Shown here: positions 40,750 to 48,845 of the stretch, piece by piece | Position numbering within the stretch: the stretch's first letter is position 1 | Layout of the letters: each line of letters begins with the position of its first letter | Notes under the pieces: model-generated | Databases searched by the model: none | Seen by the model: only the letters and a program-made list of their open reading frames with translations | What the model was told of the DNA's origin: nothing | Position numbers and translations under genes: made by a program | Assembly: GCA_045641345.1 (NCBI GenBank) | Contig: JAZUGR010000030.1 | Span: forward strand, 1 to 64,000 | Origin: Cacconaster sp045641345 | GTDB lineage: Bacteria; Bacteroidota; Bacteroidia; Bacteroidales; UBA932 | Reading direction: 5' to 3' | Length of the DNA stretch: 64,000 bases

Positions 40750-42192
40750 ATGAAAAAGACATTACTCATACTGACAGTGCTCGCAGCGATTTCATCCTGC
40801 GCAAAGACCGACGTATCCCCCCAGCCGTGGACGAGCCCACTCGAAGAGTATATCAACGAATTCAAGCTGTACGACATGCTCTACAAGGTGGATCCCGTAT
40901 CCGGAATCACCTATATCGAGACATGGAGGGCACAAACCATCTCGGAGCAGGAATCATACATTCCATATATCCAATGCATATTGCCCGACGGCTCCAGGAA
41001 GTGGAGCAGCTGGGTGCCGATGACCACCCTTCCCGCAGAGCAGTATATCAACAAAACGGTGTTCGACATTACTAGTTCGGGCGATATGATCGACATTTTC
41101 AACACGAAGGACATAGCAACCGGAGCTCAGATACCCCATATCCAGAAATACACCTCCGACGGGCAGTTCCCTTGGGGCCGCAACGGCAAGGAATTCTACC
41201 GCTTCAAGCAGGACCTGAGCGAGCCCGTACCGCCGTGCGAGGGCTATGTGGCCTCCGACGGCAACGGCGGAGCCTGGATTGCAGCCGGCAACGGCCTCGA
41301 TTCGGTAGTCGTCTCCCGCGTCAATTCCGACGGAGAACGCATATCTCAATGGGTGAAGTTCAGTTCCGCCTCCGGCACCCTCGGCGAAAAGACCTACGTG
41401 TCCAACCCCCAGATGCTCGTCGCCGGCGACGGAAGCCTCTTCCTGCTGCTTCAATATGCAAGTTTCGAATACGCGGCGGTCTATTCGGGATACTATGACC
41501 TGGTGAGAATATCCCCCTCCGGTGAAATCCTCGGATGCAGCACCATTATGAATGAGAAGAATTTCACGCAGGGCATACACGCCCAGATATGCGAAGACGG
41601 CCGCGGCGGAGCCTACGTAATGTTCAACGCATCGGTCGAAGGCCGTCTCCACGCTTTTCTGGAGCACTTTGGCAGCGACGGCAACATTGACTTCCCGGAA
41701 GTTGACCTCACCCCTTCAGGGTCGGGAGGCTCCCTCAAGGGGCGTCTGGCAGTTGACCCCGCAAGCGGCAAATGCGTAACCGTAATGACTCAAAGCGACA
41801 GCAACCGCGCTTATATGATGGGGCAGGTGGTGGACCTCTCCGGCAGCAAGCTCGTGGGTGAAAGCGGCTTTCCGCTCCTGCTCCTGACCACTGACGAGGG
41901 CGACGACATATCCGGTTCATACGGCTTCCGGCTGATTTACAATCCCGGCACAGGCAAGATACATCTCTACTACGTCCTCGACCGCTACCACAAGGACCCA
42001 GTGCTCAAAGCGTGCACAATCTCCACCGGAGCCGAACTCTCCGGAATGAGGGACGTGGTCGAGATAGACGCCTCCCGGTCGTCCGACGGTGACGCCGACA
42101 GCCGCGACGCCATCTTCAGCGGCAAATTCCGCCACTACTGGATGCGCACGTCACAAACCAGAATCTACGGAATCACCGACACGCTCAATTAG
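40750..42192 (+). CDS. Lipoprotein of unknown function, possible beta-propeller
   Basis: A 480-residue protein with lipobox LAAISSCAK (Cys about 17). The mature protein has repeated blocks with Ser/Asp-Gly turns (HIQKYTSDGQFPWGRNG, VVVSRVNSDGERISQWV, LVRISPSGEILGC, FLEHFGSDGNIDF) spaced 50-70 residues apart, each preceded by hydrophobic strands. This spacing suggests blades of a beta-propeller. No enzyme motif was recognised. It probably forms an operon with the preceding lipoprotein gene. A strong terminator follows. Confidence 0.75.
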   Translation: MKKTLLILTVLAAISSCAKTDVSPQPWTSPLEEYINEFKLYDMLYKVDPVSGITYIETWRAQTISEQESYIPYIQCILPDGSRKWSSWVPMTTLPAEQYINKTVFDITSSGDMIDIFNTKDIATGAQIPHIQKYTSDGQFPWGRNGKEFYRFKQDLSEPVPPCEGYVASDGNGGAWIAAGNGLDSVVVSRVNSDGERISQWVKFSSASGTLGEKTYVSNPQMLVAGDGSLFLLLQYASFEYAAVYSGYYDLVRISPSGEILGCSTIMNEKNFTQGIHAQICEDGRGGAYVMFNASVEGRLHAFLEHFGSDGNIDFPEVDLTPSGSGGSLKGRLAVDPASGKCVTVMTQSDSNRAYMMGQVVDLSGSKLVGESGFPLLLLTTDEGDDISGSYGFRLIYNPGTGKIHLYYVLDRYHKDPVLKACTISTGAELSGMRDVVEIDASRSSDGDADSRDAIFSGKFRHYWMRTSQTRIYGITDTLN

Positions 42193-42215
42193 CCCCAATT
42201 GAAAAAGCGGAGAAA

Positions 42216-42249
42216 CGAAAAAAGTCAGCTTAATCGCTGACTTTTTTCG
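42216..42249. terminator. Terminator between the lipoprotein operon and tRNA-fMet
   Basis: CGAAAAAAGTCAGC and GCTGACTTTTTTCG form a perfect 14-bp stem with a 6-base loop. A-rich and T-rich ends allow it to serve both the plus-strand lipoprotein operon and the minus-strand tRNA. Confidence 0.85.
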
Positions 42250-42254
42250 TTTTG

Positions 42255-42327
42255 TAGCGGGGGCTGGACTCGAACCAACGACCTCCGGGTTATGAGCCCG
42301 ACAAGCTACCAACTGCTCTACCCCGCA
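42255..42327 (-). tRNA. Initiator tRNA-fMet (anticodon CAT), CCA not encoded
   Basis: The 73-base minus-strand sequence folds as a cloverleaf with anticodon loop CTCATAA. The anticodon stem holds the three G:C pairs (CGGG/CCCG) that mark bacterial initiator tRNAs. Positions 1 and 72 are T and T, an unpaired start as in initiators (C:A in E. coli). The T stem is GTTGG/CCAGC and the discriminator is A. The next bases are CAA, so the CCA must be added. Confidence 0.9.
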
Positions 42328-42337
42328 ATGTGGACTG

Positions 42338-42367
42338 CAAAGGTAAGGCAAAAATTTCAAAATCCAA
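42338..42367 (-). promoter_or_regulatory. Promoter of tRNA-fMet
   Basis: On the minus strand TTG (42367-42365), 19 bases, TACCTTTG (42345-42338), followed by CAGTCC, then the tRNA 10 bases later. Layout matches the tRNA-Glu promoter. Confidence 0.75.
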
Positions 42368-42405
42368 AAATTATTTGCCGCAGCGGTCCAATCAATCATT
42401 TTTAC

Positions 42406-42413
42406 TATCTTTG
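42406..42413 (+). promoter_or_regulatory. -7 box upstream of the TPR-protein/condensation/ligase genes
   Basis: TATCTTTG fits TAnnTTTG, 22 bases before the ATG at 42436. No -33 TTG at the right spacing. Confidence 0.5.
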
Positions 42414-42435
42414 CAGGATATACACCGTGAATGTT

Positions 42436-43371
42436 ATGAAGAATTCATTCCATATCCTCTTTCTGTGCGCAGCGCTGATGCCCGTGTGCGCAAGCCTCGA
42501 TTCCTATGCGGCTTCAGCCGTCTGTGCAACCCCCGCCGCTTCGGTGGAGGATGATATAACCGCATCCGACAATATGCTCGCCGCAGACAAGTATCAGGAA
42601 TGCCGCAAAATCCTCGAAGGGGCGCTCCCCCGCGCCGCAGAGGGGCACGAAAAGGCCGAAGTGCTGTGGCGTCTTGCCCGCATACAGCTCATAATAGGCC
42701 AGAACGAGCCTTCGAAGGAGAGCCGGCGCGCCATCTTCGGCAAGGGAGTGAGCTATGCGTGGGAAGGCGTGCAGCAGGATGGCCGGAACGAAAAATGCTA
42801 TATGTGGCACTGCGCCAACGTGGGCCGCGAGTGCCAGACGCGCAGTCTGACGGAGCAGGTCAAGGCCGTACCCGTAATGACCGACGACCTGACCAAAATT
42901 CTCGACGTTCTCGGGAAGGTCAACTATTCCGAGGCGTGGCAGGCTCTGGCCGAAATCTACTACAATCACCCCTTCAAATCGAACGACGCCGCGATAAACT
43001 TCACCCGCAAGGCTGCAATGTGCATCCCCAAGGGCGAAATGCGTCTCTCCACCTACGCCCTTCTGGCCAAAATGCTCTACGAGCGCAATCTCAGCAGCGC
43101 CAAGCGCACCTCCTCCATAGAGAAGGCCGCCGGCAAATTCAAGGAGCAGCACAAGACCGCCATCGACAAATACACCTGGTACGAAGGCTCTCTCGGAGCG
43201 GGGTACAAGCACGTATGGTCGTCCAAGTCGCTCGGGGAGATGTCCGACCGCGAAGAGGCCTCCGCACTGGTGGCCTACGCCCTTTCGCTCTACCGCAAGG
43301 CCTCCATACACACCAAGACCGACGAGGCCGACTGCAAGGACCTCGAACTTCTGAAGTCGAAACTCAAATAG
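42436..43371 (+). CDS. Secreted TPR-like protein (RMDN-like)
   Basis: A 311-residue protein with signal peptide (ILFLCAALMPVCASLDSYA). The mature part is helical with repeated motifs: AADKYQECRKILEGAL, AEVLWRLARIQLIIG, YAWEGVQQDGRNEKCYMWHC and AWQALAEIYYNHPF. The latter two resemble the TPR array of RMDN-type proteins. No catalytic residues. Starts just after a -7 box and is followed 46 bases later by the condensation gene, so probably the first gene of a three-gene unit. Role unknown; possibly a periplasmic partner of the pathway. Confidence 0.68.
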   Translation: MKNSFHILFLCAALMPVCASLDSYAASAVCATPAASVEDDITASDNMLAADKYQECRKILEGALPRAAEGHEKAEVLWRLARIQLIIGQNEPSKESRRAIFGKGVSYAWEGVQQDGRNEKCYMWHCANVGRECQTRSLTEQVKAVPVMTDDLTKILDVLGKVNYSEAWQALAEIYYNHPFKSNDAAINFTRKAAMCIPKGEMRLSTYALLAKMLYERNLSSAKRTSSIEKAAGKFKEQHKTAIDKYTWYEGSLGAGYKHVWSSKSLGEMSDREEASALVAYALSLYRKASIHTKTDEADCKDLELLKSKLK

Positions 43372-43417
43372 AACCTGAAACACAAACCATAAACTTAAAC
43401 CTAAACTCACTTGAACT

Positions 43418-44767
43418 ATGGACAAAACTCTCTACGGATTCAACTCGTCGCAGGACGTCATAAACCTGCAGACGAAGTACACCCTCTTCAAAAGGGTGGC
43501 GAACATCGTATTTACGGCAACACTCGACGAAAAGGCCGACTGGGATGCGATGAAACAGGCCATAAACAAGCTTATCGAGCGCAATGACTGCCTCCGCATC
43601 GTATTCGTCAAGAAGGACGGCGTCACCAAACAGTACTTTGCCGACCGCAATGCGATAGAGCACATCCCCTACGTCAAATTCGACACCGTGGCAAAGATGA
43701 ACTCCTACACAAAGCGCTTCCGCAGGAAGATGGCAAACATCTACAAGGGGGAGACCATCGTGCCCGTATTCGCCACCGACCCTTCAGGCAAGGATCTGGT
43801 GCTTGTCAAGATAAGCCACTTCGTGGCGGATACCTACGCAATCGGATTCCTTCTCCACGACCTGATGGCCATCTACAAGGCCATCCTCTCCGGAAACGAA
43901 ATGCCAGCCCCCAACGGCAAGTTCGAGGACGTGCTCAAAAAGGACCTCGAATTCAAGTCGAACGAAGACGCAGTCGGGAAAGACCGCAAATTCTTCAAGG
44001 AATATTTCGAAGTACGGCACAGGGAACGCCCCATTTACTGCGGCCTGCACGGCGACGCGCTCGACCGCTGGCTCAAGGAGAAGCGCAAGGGCAACGTCGC
44101 CCTCCCCTACCTTATCGTCAAATGCGACACCGAGGGTTACCGCTTCACCATCCCCGCAGCAGTCACGAAGCTTGTGCAGGAGTGGTGCAACGCCACCTCG
44201 ATCCCGATGTCGACCTTCTTCTACTACTGCTACAGCATATCCACCTCCCTGCTCAACGGCAGGGCGAAATACCAGGTTCCCCTCGAACTGCTCAACTGCC
44301 GCGCCACGGTGGCCGACCGCAAGTGCGGAGGAACCAAAGTGCAGAGCATAGCGATATACACTACGGTGGATTACGACAAATCGTTCAACGACAACGTAAC
44401 CGGGCTTTTCAACGAGCAGCAGGAGATTTACCGCCACACCCGTCTGTCGTATCTCGACAACGAAGCCATACAGCACAAACTGTGGAACTACTCGATGATG
44501 AGCCAGCTCACCGGTTTCTGCTATTCGTTCATCCCCATGGAAGACCCCGAAGGGGTGAAAATGCAGGTGCTGAGCAACGGCAAGGGGGCTCTGGTCGATT
44601 ACGTGGCCTTTATGCTCAACGTAAAAACTATGGAGGTCAACGTCATCCACGATATGCAGACCCGCTGCATAACCCCACAGCAGTTGGTTGACTTCCAGAA
44701 TCTGCTCATTCACGTGGTGGAGGCCGTCGTAGCCGCACCGGACAAACAACTTAAAGAAATTCTGTAA
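43418..44767 (+). CDS. Stand-alone condensation-domain (CoA-acyltransferase fold) protein
   Basis: A 449-residue cytoplasmic protein of the NRPS condensation/WS-DGAT fold. The catalytic motif HHxxxDG is seen as KISHFVADTYAIG, with H134 and D138; the first His is Ser, as in several stand-alone members. Early AINKLIERNDCLRIVF matches the C1-type start (A/L-x-x-L-I-x-R-N-x-x-L-R), and QVPLELLNCRATV fits the latch region. It would join an activated acyl group to an amine or hydroxyl. The ligase gene follows 8 bases later and could activate the acyl donor. Confidence 0.78.
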   Translation: MDKTLYGFNSSQDVINLQTKYTLFKRVANIVFTATLDEKADWDAMKQAINKLIERNDCLRIVFVKKDGVTKQYFADRNAIEHIPYVKFDTVAKMNSYTKRFRRKMANIYKGETIVPVFATDPSGKDLVLVKISHFVADTYAIGFLLHDLMAIYKAILSGNEMPAPNGKFEDVLKKDLEFKSNEDAVGKDRKFFKEYFEVRHRERPIYCGLHGDALDRWLKEKRKGNVALPYLIVKCDTEGYRFTIPAAVTKLVQEWCNATSIPMSTFFYYCYSISTSLLNGRAKYQVPLELLNCRATVADRKCGGTKVQSIAIYTTVDYDKSFNDNVTGLFNEQQEIYRHTRLSYLDNEAIQHKLWNYSMMSQLTGFCYSFIPMEDPEGVKMQVLSNGKGALVDYVAFMLNVKTMEVNVIHDMQTRCITPQQLVDFQNLLIHVVEAVVAAPDKQLKEIL

Positions 44768-44775
44768 ACAGGAAT

Positions 44776-46518
44776 ATGGCAAAAAGATTCATGACCGAGA
44801 GGGAGATGAACCGCAACACCCTCCTCAAGGAAGGCGATTACGAAAACATCAAGCAGCTTCTCGAAAGGATAGACAGATACGTGCCGGAAAACAAGATTCT
44901 GGCCGAACTCGACAGCGACAAACGAATAGTGTACATCAACGCCCACGAAATGTACAACCAGATTATGGACCTGGGCGACGCCTTGATGGCAAGAGGGTTG
45001 CGCGACGCGCACATTGCAATCATAGCCGAAAACTCCTGCAGGTATATGCTCGCCGAACTGGCGGTGTCGAGCGGAGCCGGAGTGGCGGTGCCCATTGATA
45101 TGGGCGCGCCCGACGAACTGCTCGCAACACTCCTCAACAAGTGCGAGGCCGACGCTCTGTTCTGCAATGCGGACTCTCTCGAGAGAATCCGCCGCGTACA
45201 GGCTTCGTGCCCCCGCCTCAAAACGCTGATAACGCTCTACAAAAAGGCCGACGGATGCCTCTTCTACGACGACCTGGTGGAAGAGGGAGCCGGGTTGCGC
45301 AAGGAGGGCAAAAGCATCTACCGCACGATGGTCATCGAGCCCGACAAGCCCGCCAAGATGCTCTTTACCAGCGGCACCACAGGCGCCAACAAATGCGTTG
45401 TACTCACCCACGCCAACCTTGCAGCCAACATCATCAACTGTATGGACGTGATCAAGGCCGAGAACACCGCAACCTCGATGAGCATCCTCCCGATGCATCA
45501 CGCCACCGAAATCAACACCCACATCATGACCCGCGTGGCAGCCGGCCGCCTTACCTACATCAACGGCAGCATCCGCGATATGATGACCAACATCAAGATA
45601 TTCAAGCCCAACATCGTCACCATAGTGCCGATGATAGCCAACGCCTTTTACAAGAACGTCTGGAGCAACGCCGAAAAGATGGGCAAGGCCGACAAGCTCC
45701 GCAAGGGAATCAAGCTGAGCAACCTTCTCCGCAAGGTCGGCATCGACAAGACCCACAAGATGTTTGCCGACATACACGCCGTGTTCGGAGGCAACCTCAA
45801 TATGATAGTGTGCGGAGGCTCGATGCTCAACCCCACGGTGGTCAAGGGTCTCAACGACCTCGGCATAAGGATGGAGAACGGCTACGGTATTACCGAATGC
45901 GGCCCGCTTATCTCGATGAACGCCGATACCCTCATCGAACACCTCAGCGTGGGGCGTCCGTGCCCCAACCTCGAGGTCAAGATTCTCAATCCCGACGAAA
46001 ACGGCATCGGAGAACTCTGCGTGAGGGGAGCCAGCGTGTCGAAGGGTTATTACAAGGACGAGGCAGCCACAAAGGCCGTATTCGACAAGGACGGATTCTT
46101 CAACACGGGCGACAGCGCAAGGCTCGACAGCAAGGGGCGCATAATGCTGGTAGGCCGCAAGAAGAACACCATCGTACTCGAAAGCGGCAAGAACGTGTGC
46201 CCCGAAGAGGTCGAGAACGTAATCGAGACCAATATGGACTATGCCGCCGACATAGTGGTATACCAGGCCTCCCTCGAGAAGAAGGGCGCTTCGCACAAGC
46301 TGCTCTGCGCCGGGCTGTATATCGACGACGAGGCTCTCCGCGCCGACCGCGAAAGGATATCGGCCGACATCCGCAAGGTCAATTCCCTGCTGCCCGACTA
46401 CAAGCACATCGACTATGTCGAGATAGCGGAAACCCCTTACGAGCGGACTTCCACCCGCAAGATAAAGCGTTCCTCCCTGCCCGGGCAATGTTCCGGCAAG
46501 GGCATCGAAATCCTTTAG
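44776..46518 (+). CDS. Class I adenylate-forming enzyme (acyl-CoA/acyl-ACP ligase-like)
   Basis: A 580-residue ANL-superfamily enzyme. The ATP loop is MLFTSGTTGANKCVVLTHAN; GYGITECGPLIS is the A5 motif, FFNTGDSARLDSKGRIMLVG holds the A7 Asp and hinge, and the C-terminal catalytic Lys is in TSTRKIKRSS (K562 or K564). Similarity is closest to long-chain acyl ligases (FadD type). It would activate a carboxylate as AMP ester and load CoA or an ACP. With the condensation gene it forms a split assembly unit. No carrier protein is adjacent; the nearest ACP is at 14514-14759. Confidence 0.85.
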   Translation: MAKRFMTEREMNRNTLLKEGDYENIKQLLERIDRYVPENKILAELDSDKRIVYINAHEMYNQIMDLGDALMARGLRDAHIAIIAENSCRYMLAELAVSSGAGVAVPIDMGAPDELLATLLNKCEADALFCNADSLERIRRVQASCPRLKTLITLYKKADGCLFYDDLVEEGAGLRKEGKSIYRTMVIEPDKPAKMLFTSGTTGANKCVVLTHANLAANIINCMDVIKAENTATSMSILPMHHATEINTHIMTRVAAGRLTYINGSIRDMMTNIKIFKPNIVTIVPMIANAFYKNVWSNAEKMGKADKLRKGIKLSNLLRKVGIDKTHKMFADIHAVFGGNLNMIVCGGSMLNPTVVKGLNDLGIRMENGYGITECGPLISMNADTLIEHLSVGRPCPNLEVKILNPDENGIGELCVRGASVSKGYYKDEAATKAVFDKDGFFNTGDSARLDSKGRIMLVGRKKNTIVLESGKNVCPEEVENVIETNMDYAADIVVYQASLEKKGASHKLLCAGLYIDDEALRADRERISADIRKVNSLLPDYKHIDYVEIAETPYERTSTRKIKRSSLPGQCSGKGIEIL

Positions 46519-46524
46519 GAAACC

Positions 46525-46549
46525 GGGGCGGCTCGATTAAAGCTGCCCC
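46525..46549. terminator. Hairpin between the ligase gene and tdk
   Basis: GGGGCGGCT and AGCTGCCCC pair over 9 bp (one G:U) with a 7-base loop, followed by GATTCTTT. It overlaps the 3' end of tdk, where it can terminate the plus-strand operon. Confidence 0.6.
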
Positions 46550-47112
46550 GATTCTTTAAGCTTGTTGTAGCAGGAGCGGCAGATGGGCTCATAGATATCC
46601 TTTTCGCCGAGTTCCACCAGTTTGTCGCTCTTGGAGAGACGGTGCGAATGCTGCGCCAGATCGCCGCAGCGCACGCAGATGGCATGCACTTTGGTCACAT
46701 CCTCGGCCACCGCCATCAGAGCCGGCATCGGGCCGAAAGGCTTGCCGAGGTAGTCGGTGTCGAGGCCTGCGATTATCACCCTCACCCCACGGCGGGCAAG
46801 TTCCTGAGCCACGTCGACTATCCCGTCGCCGAAGAACTGCGCCTCGTCGATGCCCACCACACGGGCTTCACCCAGGAGCGAAAGTATGTCTTCGGGCTTC
46901 TCCACCGGGGTAGAGGCGATTGCGTGCGCATCGTGCGACACCACGTCGGTCGCCGAGTAGCGCACGTCTATCATAGGCTTGAATATCATAACCGGCAGAT
47001 TGGCGAACACCGCCCTGCGCATGCGGCGTATAAGCTCCTCGGTCTTGCCCGAGAACATCGAGCCGCAAATAACCTCGATGCGGCCGTTATTTTTTGGATT
47101 TTCTATGAACAT
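46537..47112 (-). CDS. tdk: Thymidine kinase
   Basis: A 191-residue type II thymidine kinase of nucleotide salvage. P-loop GSMFSGKTEELIRR, VVGIDEAQFFGDGIVDVAQ (catalytic Asp-Glu), GLDTDYLGKPFGPMP lasso-type loop and a four-Cys zinc site (VHAICVRCG, PICRSCY) are all present. ATG at 47112 is used because a TATCTTTG box lies about 30 bases upstream; an earlier in-frame start would lie too close to it. Divergent from rsmI. Confidence 0.95.
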   Translation of the reverse strand: MFIENPKNNGRIEVICGSMFSGKTEELIRRMRRAVFANLPVMIFKPMIDVRYSATDVVSHDAHAIASTPVEKPEDILSLLGEARVVGIDEAQFFGDGIVDVAQELARRGVRVIIAGLDTDYLGKPFGPMPALMAVAEDVTKVHAICVRCGDLAQHSHRLSKSDKLVELGEKDIYEPICRSCYNKLKESGQL

Positions 47113-47150
47113 TTGATTAAATTTGCTTTCGTTAACAGCAGACAAAGATA
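47094..47150. promoter_or_regulatory. Divergent promoters of rsmI and tdk
   Basis: Plus strand: TTG (47094-47096), 21 bases, TAAATTTG (47118-47125), 31 bases before the rsmI ATG. Minus strand: TATCTTTG (47150-47143), 30 bases before the tdk ATG. Confidence 0.6.
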
Positions 47151-47156
47151 GCCAAA

Positions 47157-47870
47157 ATGTCTAAACTTTACATAGTCCCCACCCCCGTCGGCAACCTCGA
47201 AGACATTACTTTCCGCGCATTGCGCATCCTCAAGGAGGTCGATTTCATACTGGCTGAGGACACCCGCACCAGCTCGGTGCTCATGCACCGCTACGACATA
47301 CGCACCCCTATGGAATCGCACCACAAATTCAATGAGCACCAAAGGGTCGAGTCGGTGAGAGACCGTCTGCTTTCGGGCCTTTCGGCAGCTCTCATAAGCG
47401 ATGCAGGCACCCCGGGCATCTCGGATCCGGGATTCCTGCTGGTGCGCACCTGCGTGGAGGCCGGAATCGAAGTTGAAACCCTTCCCGGGCCCACCGCATT
47501 CGTGCCGGCCCTGGTCAACTCGGGATTTCCGTGCGACCGTTTCTGTTTCGAAGGATTCCTTCCGGTCAAGAAAGGGCGGATGACCTTCCTCTCCTCACTC
47601 GAGGGGGAAACCCGCACTATGGTGATTTACGAATCCCCGTTCCGGCTGGTCAGGACGCTCACCCAGCTGGCCGATCACCTCGGCGGGCAGAGGGAGGCCT
47701 CGGTATCGCGCGAAATATCCAAAATCCACGAATCCACGGTGCGGGGCACATTGGCGCAACTTGCCGAACATTTCACTTTAAACGAGCCGAAAGGCGAAAT
47801 AGTACTTATCGTCAGAGGAGCAGGATCAGATGAAGGAGAACGACGAAAAAAAGAGGACGAAACCCTCTAG
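47157..47870 (+). CDS. rsmI: 16S rRNA (cytidine-1402-2'-O)-methyltransferase RsmI
   Basis: A 237-residue SAM-dependent tetrapyrrole-methylase-fold enzyme. KLYIVPTPVGNLEDITFRAL, LAEDTRTSSVLM, ISDAGTPGISDPGF and TLPGPTAFVPALVNSGFP are diagnostic. It methylates the ribose of C1402 in 16S rRNA. The tail is shorter than in E. coli (no extended C-terminal domain). The last 41 bases overlap the ComEA-like gene, in a different frame. Confidence 0.95.
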   Translation: MSKLYIVPTPVGNLEDITFRALRILKEVDFILAEDTRTSSVLMHRYDIRTPMESHHKFNEHQRVESVRDRLLSGLSAALISDAGTPGISDPGFLLVRTCVEAGIEVETLPGPTAFVPALVNSGFPCDRFCFEGFLPVKKGRMTFLSSLEGETRTMVIYESPFRLVRTLTQLADHLGGQREASVSREISKIHESTVRGTLAQLAEHFTLNEPKGEIVLIVRGAGSDEGERRKKEDETL

Positions 47871-48753
47871 CGCCGCTTCGGGCGCAGTGGCACTGGTATT
47901 CCTGATAATAGGATTCCAGGCTGCGGTATTGACAATCAGAATCTTCGACAGAGCCGGAGCCCCGCCCACTGGTGAGGCGGCCGAAAGCATCTCCGGCGTG
48001 GAGTCGGAGACTGCGGCCCACGCCCCGGAAAACCCGGCAGGGCAGCCGCCGTGGTCCTCCCGCCAATCCCATCCGGCGGCGGAGTCATCCCGCTCCCGGC
48101 AGGCGGGGCGCCGCGTCCCGAAAAAGCCGGCAGAACGCCGGCCACGGCCTGTGGAATCGTTCGAATTCAATCCCAATACGGTCAGCACCGACTCGCTCCA
48201 AAGGCTTGGGCTCTCCCAAAAGCAGGCGGAGAGCATCGGGAAATACCGCAGCCGCGGCGGCCGGTTCACCTGCAGGGAGGACTTCAAGAAAATGTACGTG
48301 GTGTCGGACTCCCTCTACGAAAGGCTCAAGGATTTCATCAGCATCCCGCCACTGGAGCTTAACGCCGCCGACAGCGCGGCTCTTACAACCCTCAGTGGCA
48401 TAGGCCCGTGGTATGCAGCCGCAATCATACGCTACCGCGACAGGCTCGGAGGATTCCACGACGCGCGCCAGCTGCTCGAAGTGCGCGGAATCGACAGTGC
48501 GAGGCTCGAGGGATTCGCTGCGGCAATCACCGTCGACACCTCCCTGCTGCAGCGCCTCGACCTGAACGGCACGCCGATAGAAGTGCTCGAAAATCACCCC
48601 TACATAGGGGCCCGGGTGGCCGGATGCATAGCCAGATACCGCCGCATCGAAGCCGCAGCGCCCCTTTCGCTCGAGATAATGCTTGTTGAAAATATGATAG
48701 ATTCGGCCCGCGCCCGTAAAATGAAATGGTACGTAACTTCGGAGGATTTATGA
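47830..48753 (+). CDS. ComEA-like helix-hairpin-helix protein, membrane anchored
   Basis: A 307-residue protein. One N-terminal hydrophobic segment (VALVFLIIGFQAAVLTI) is followed by a low-complexity Pro/Ser/Arg linker (about residues 45-105). Then come three HhH-type units: FNPNTVSTDSLQRLGLSQKQ, LNAADSAALTTLSGIGPWYA and LDLNGTPIEVLENHPYIGAR. The N-x-A-D-S/T-x-x-L pattern is that of ComEA DNA-binding domains, so it may bind DNA in the periplasm; uptake or repair roles are inference. It starts inside the 3' end of rsmI. Confidence 0.82.
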   Translation: MKENDEKKRTKPSSAASGAVALVFLIIGFQAAVLTIRIFDRAGAPPTGEAAESISGVESETAAHAPENPAGQPPWSSRQSHPAAESSRSRQAGRRVPKKPAERRPRPVESFEFNPNTVSTDSLQRLGLSQKQAESIGKYRSRGGRFTCREDFKKMYVVSDSLYERLKDFISIPPLELNAADSAALTTLSGIGPWYAAAIIRYRDRLGGFHDARQLLEVRGIDSARLEGFAAAITVDTSLLQRLDLNGTPIEVLENHPYIGARVAGCIARYRRIEAAAPLSLEIMLVENMIDSARARKMKWYVTSEDL

Positions 48754-48759
48754 AAAGTG

Positions 48760-48790
48760 TTGTTTTTTTTGAATTATTTTGATAAATTTG
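48760..48790 (+). promoter_or_regulatory. Promoter of the fimbrillin-LRR surface operon
   Basis: TTG (48760-48762), 20 bases, TAAATTTG (48783-48790), with an AT-rich leader of about 50 bases to the ATG at 48846. It is one of the best promoter matches in the window. Confidence 0.7.
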
Positions 48791-48845
48791 CGAGTTGACT
48801 GATAATACGCAAAAATTTTAAAATAAATAAACGCTATTCAAAATC

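Noticed and set aside
44710..46488. Long open frame on the minus strand (592 codons) opposite the adenylate-forming ligase
   Set aside because: It is antisense to a clear ANL enzyme with all motifs; its translation is Val/Gly/His-rich with no recognisable domain. GC-rich DNA commonly leaves such antisense frames open.
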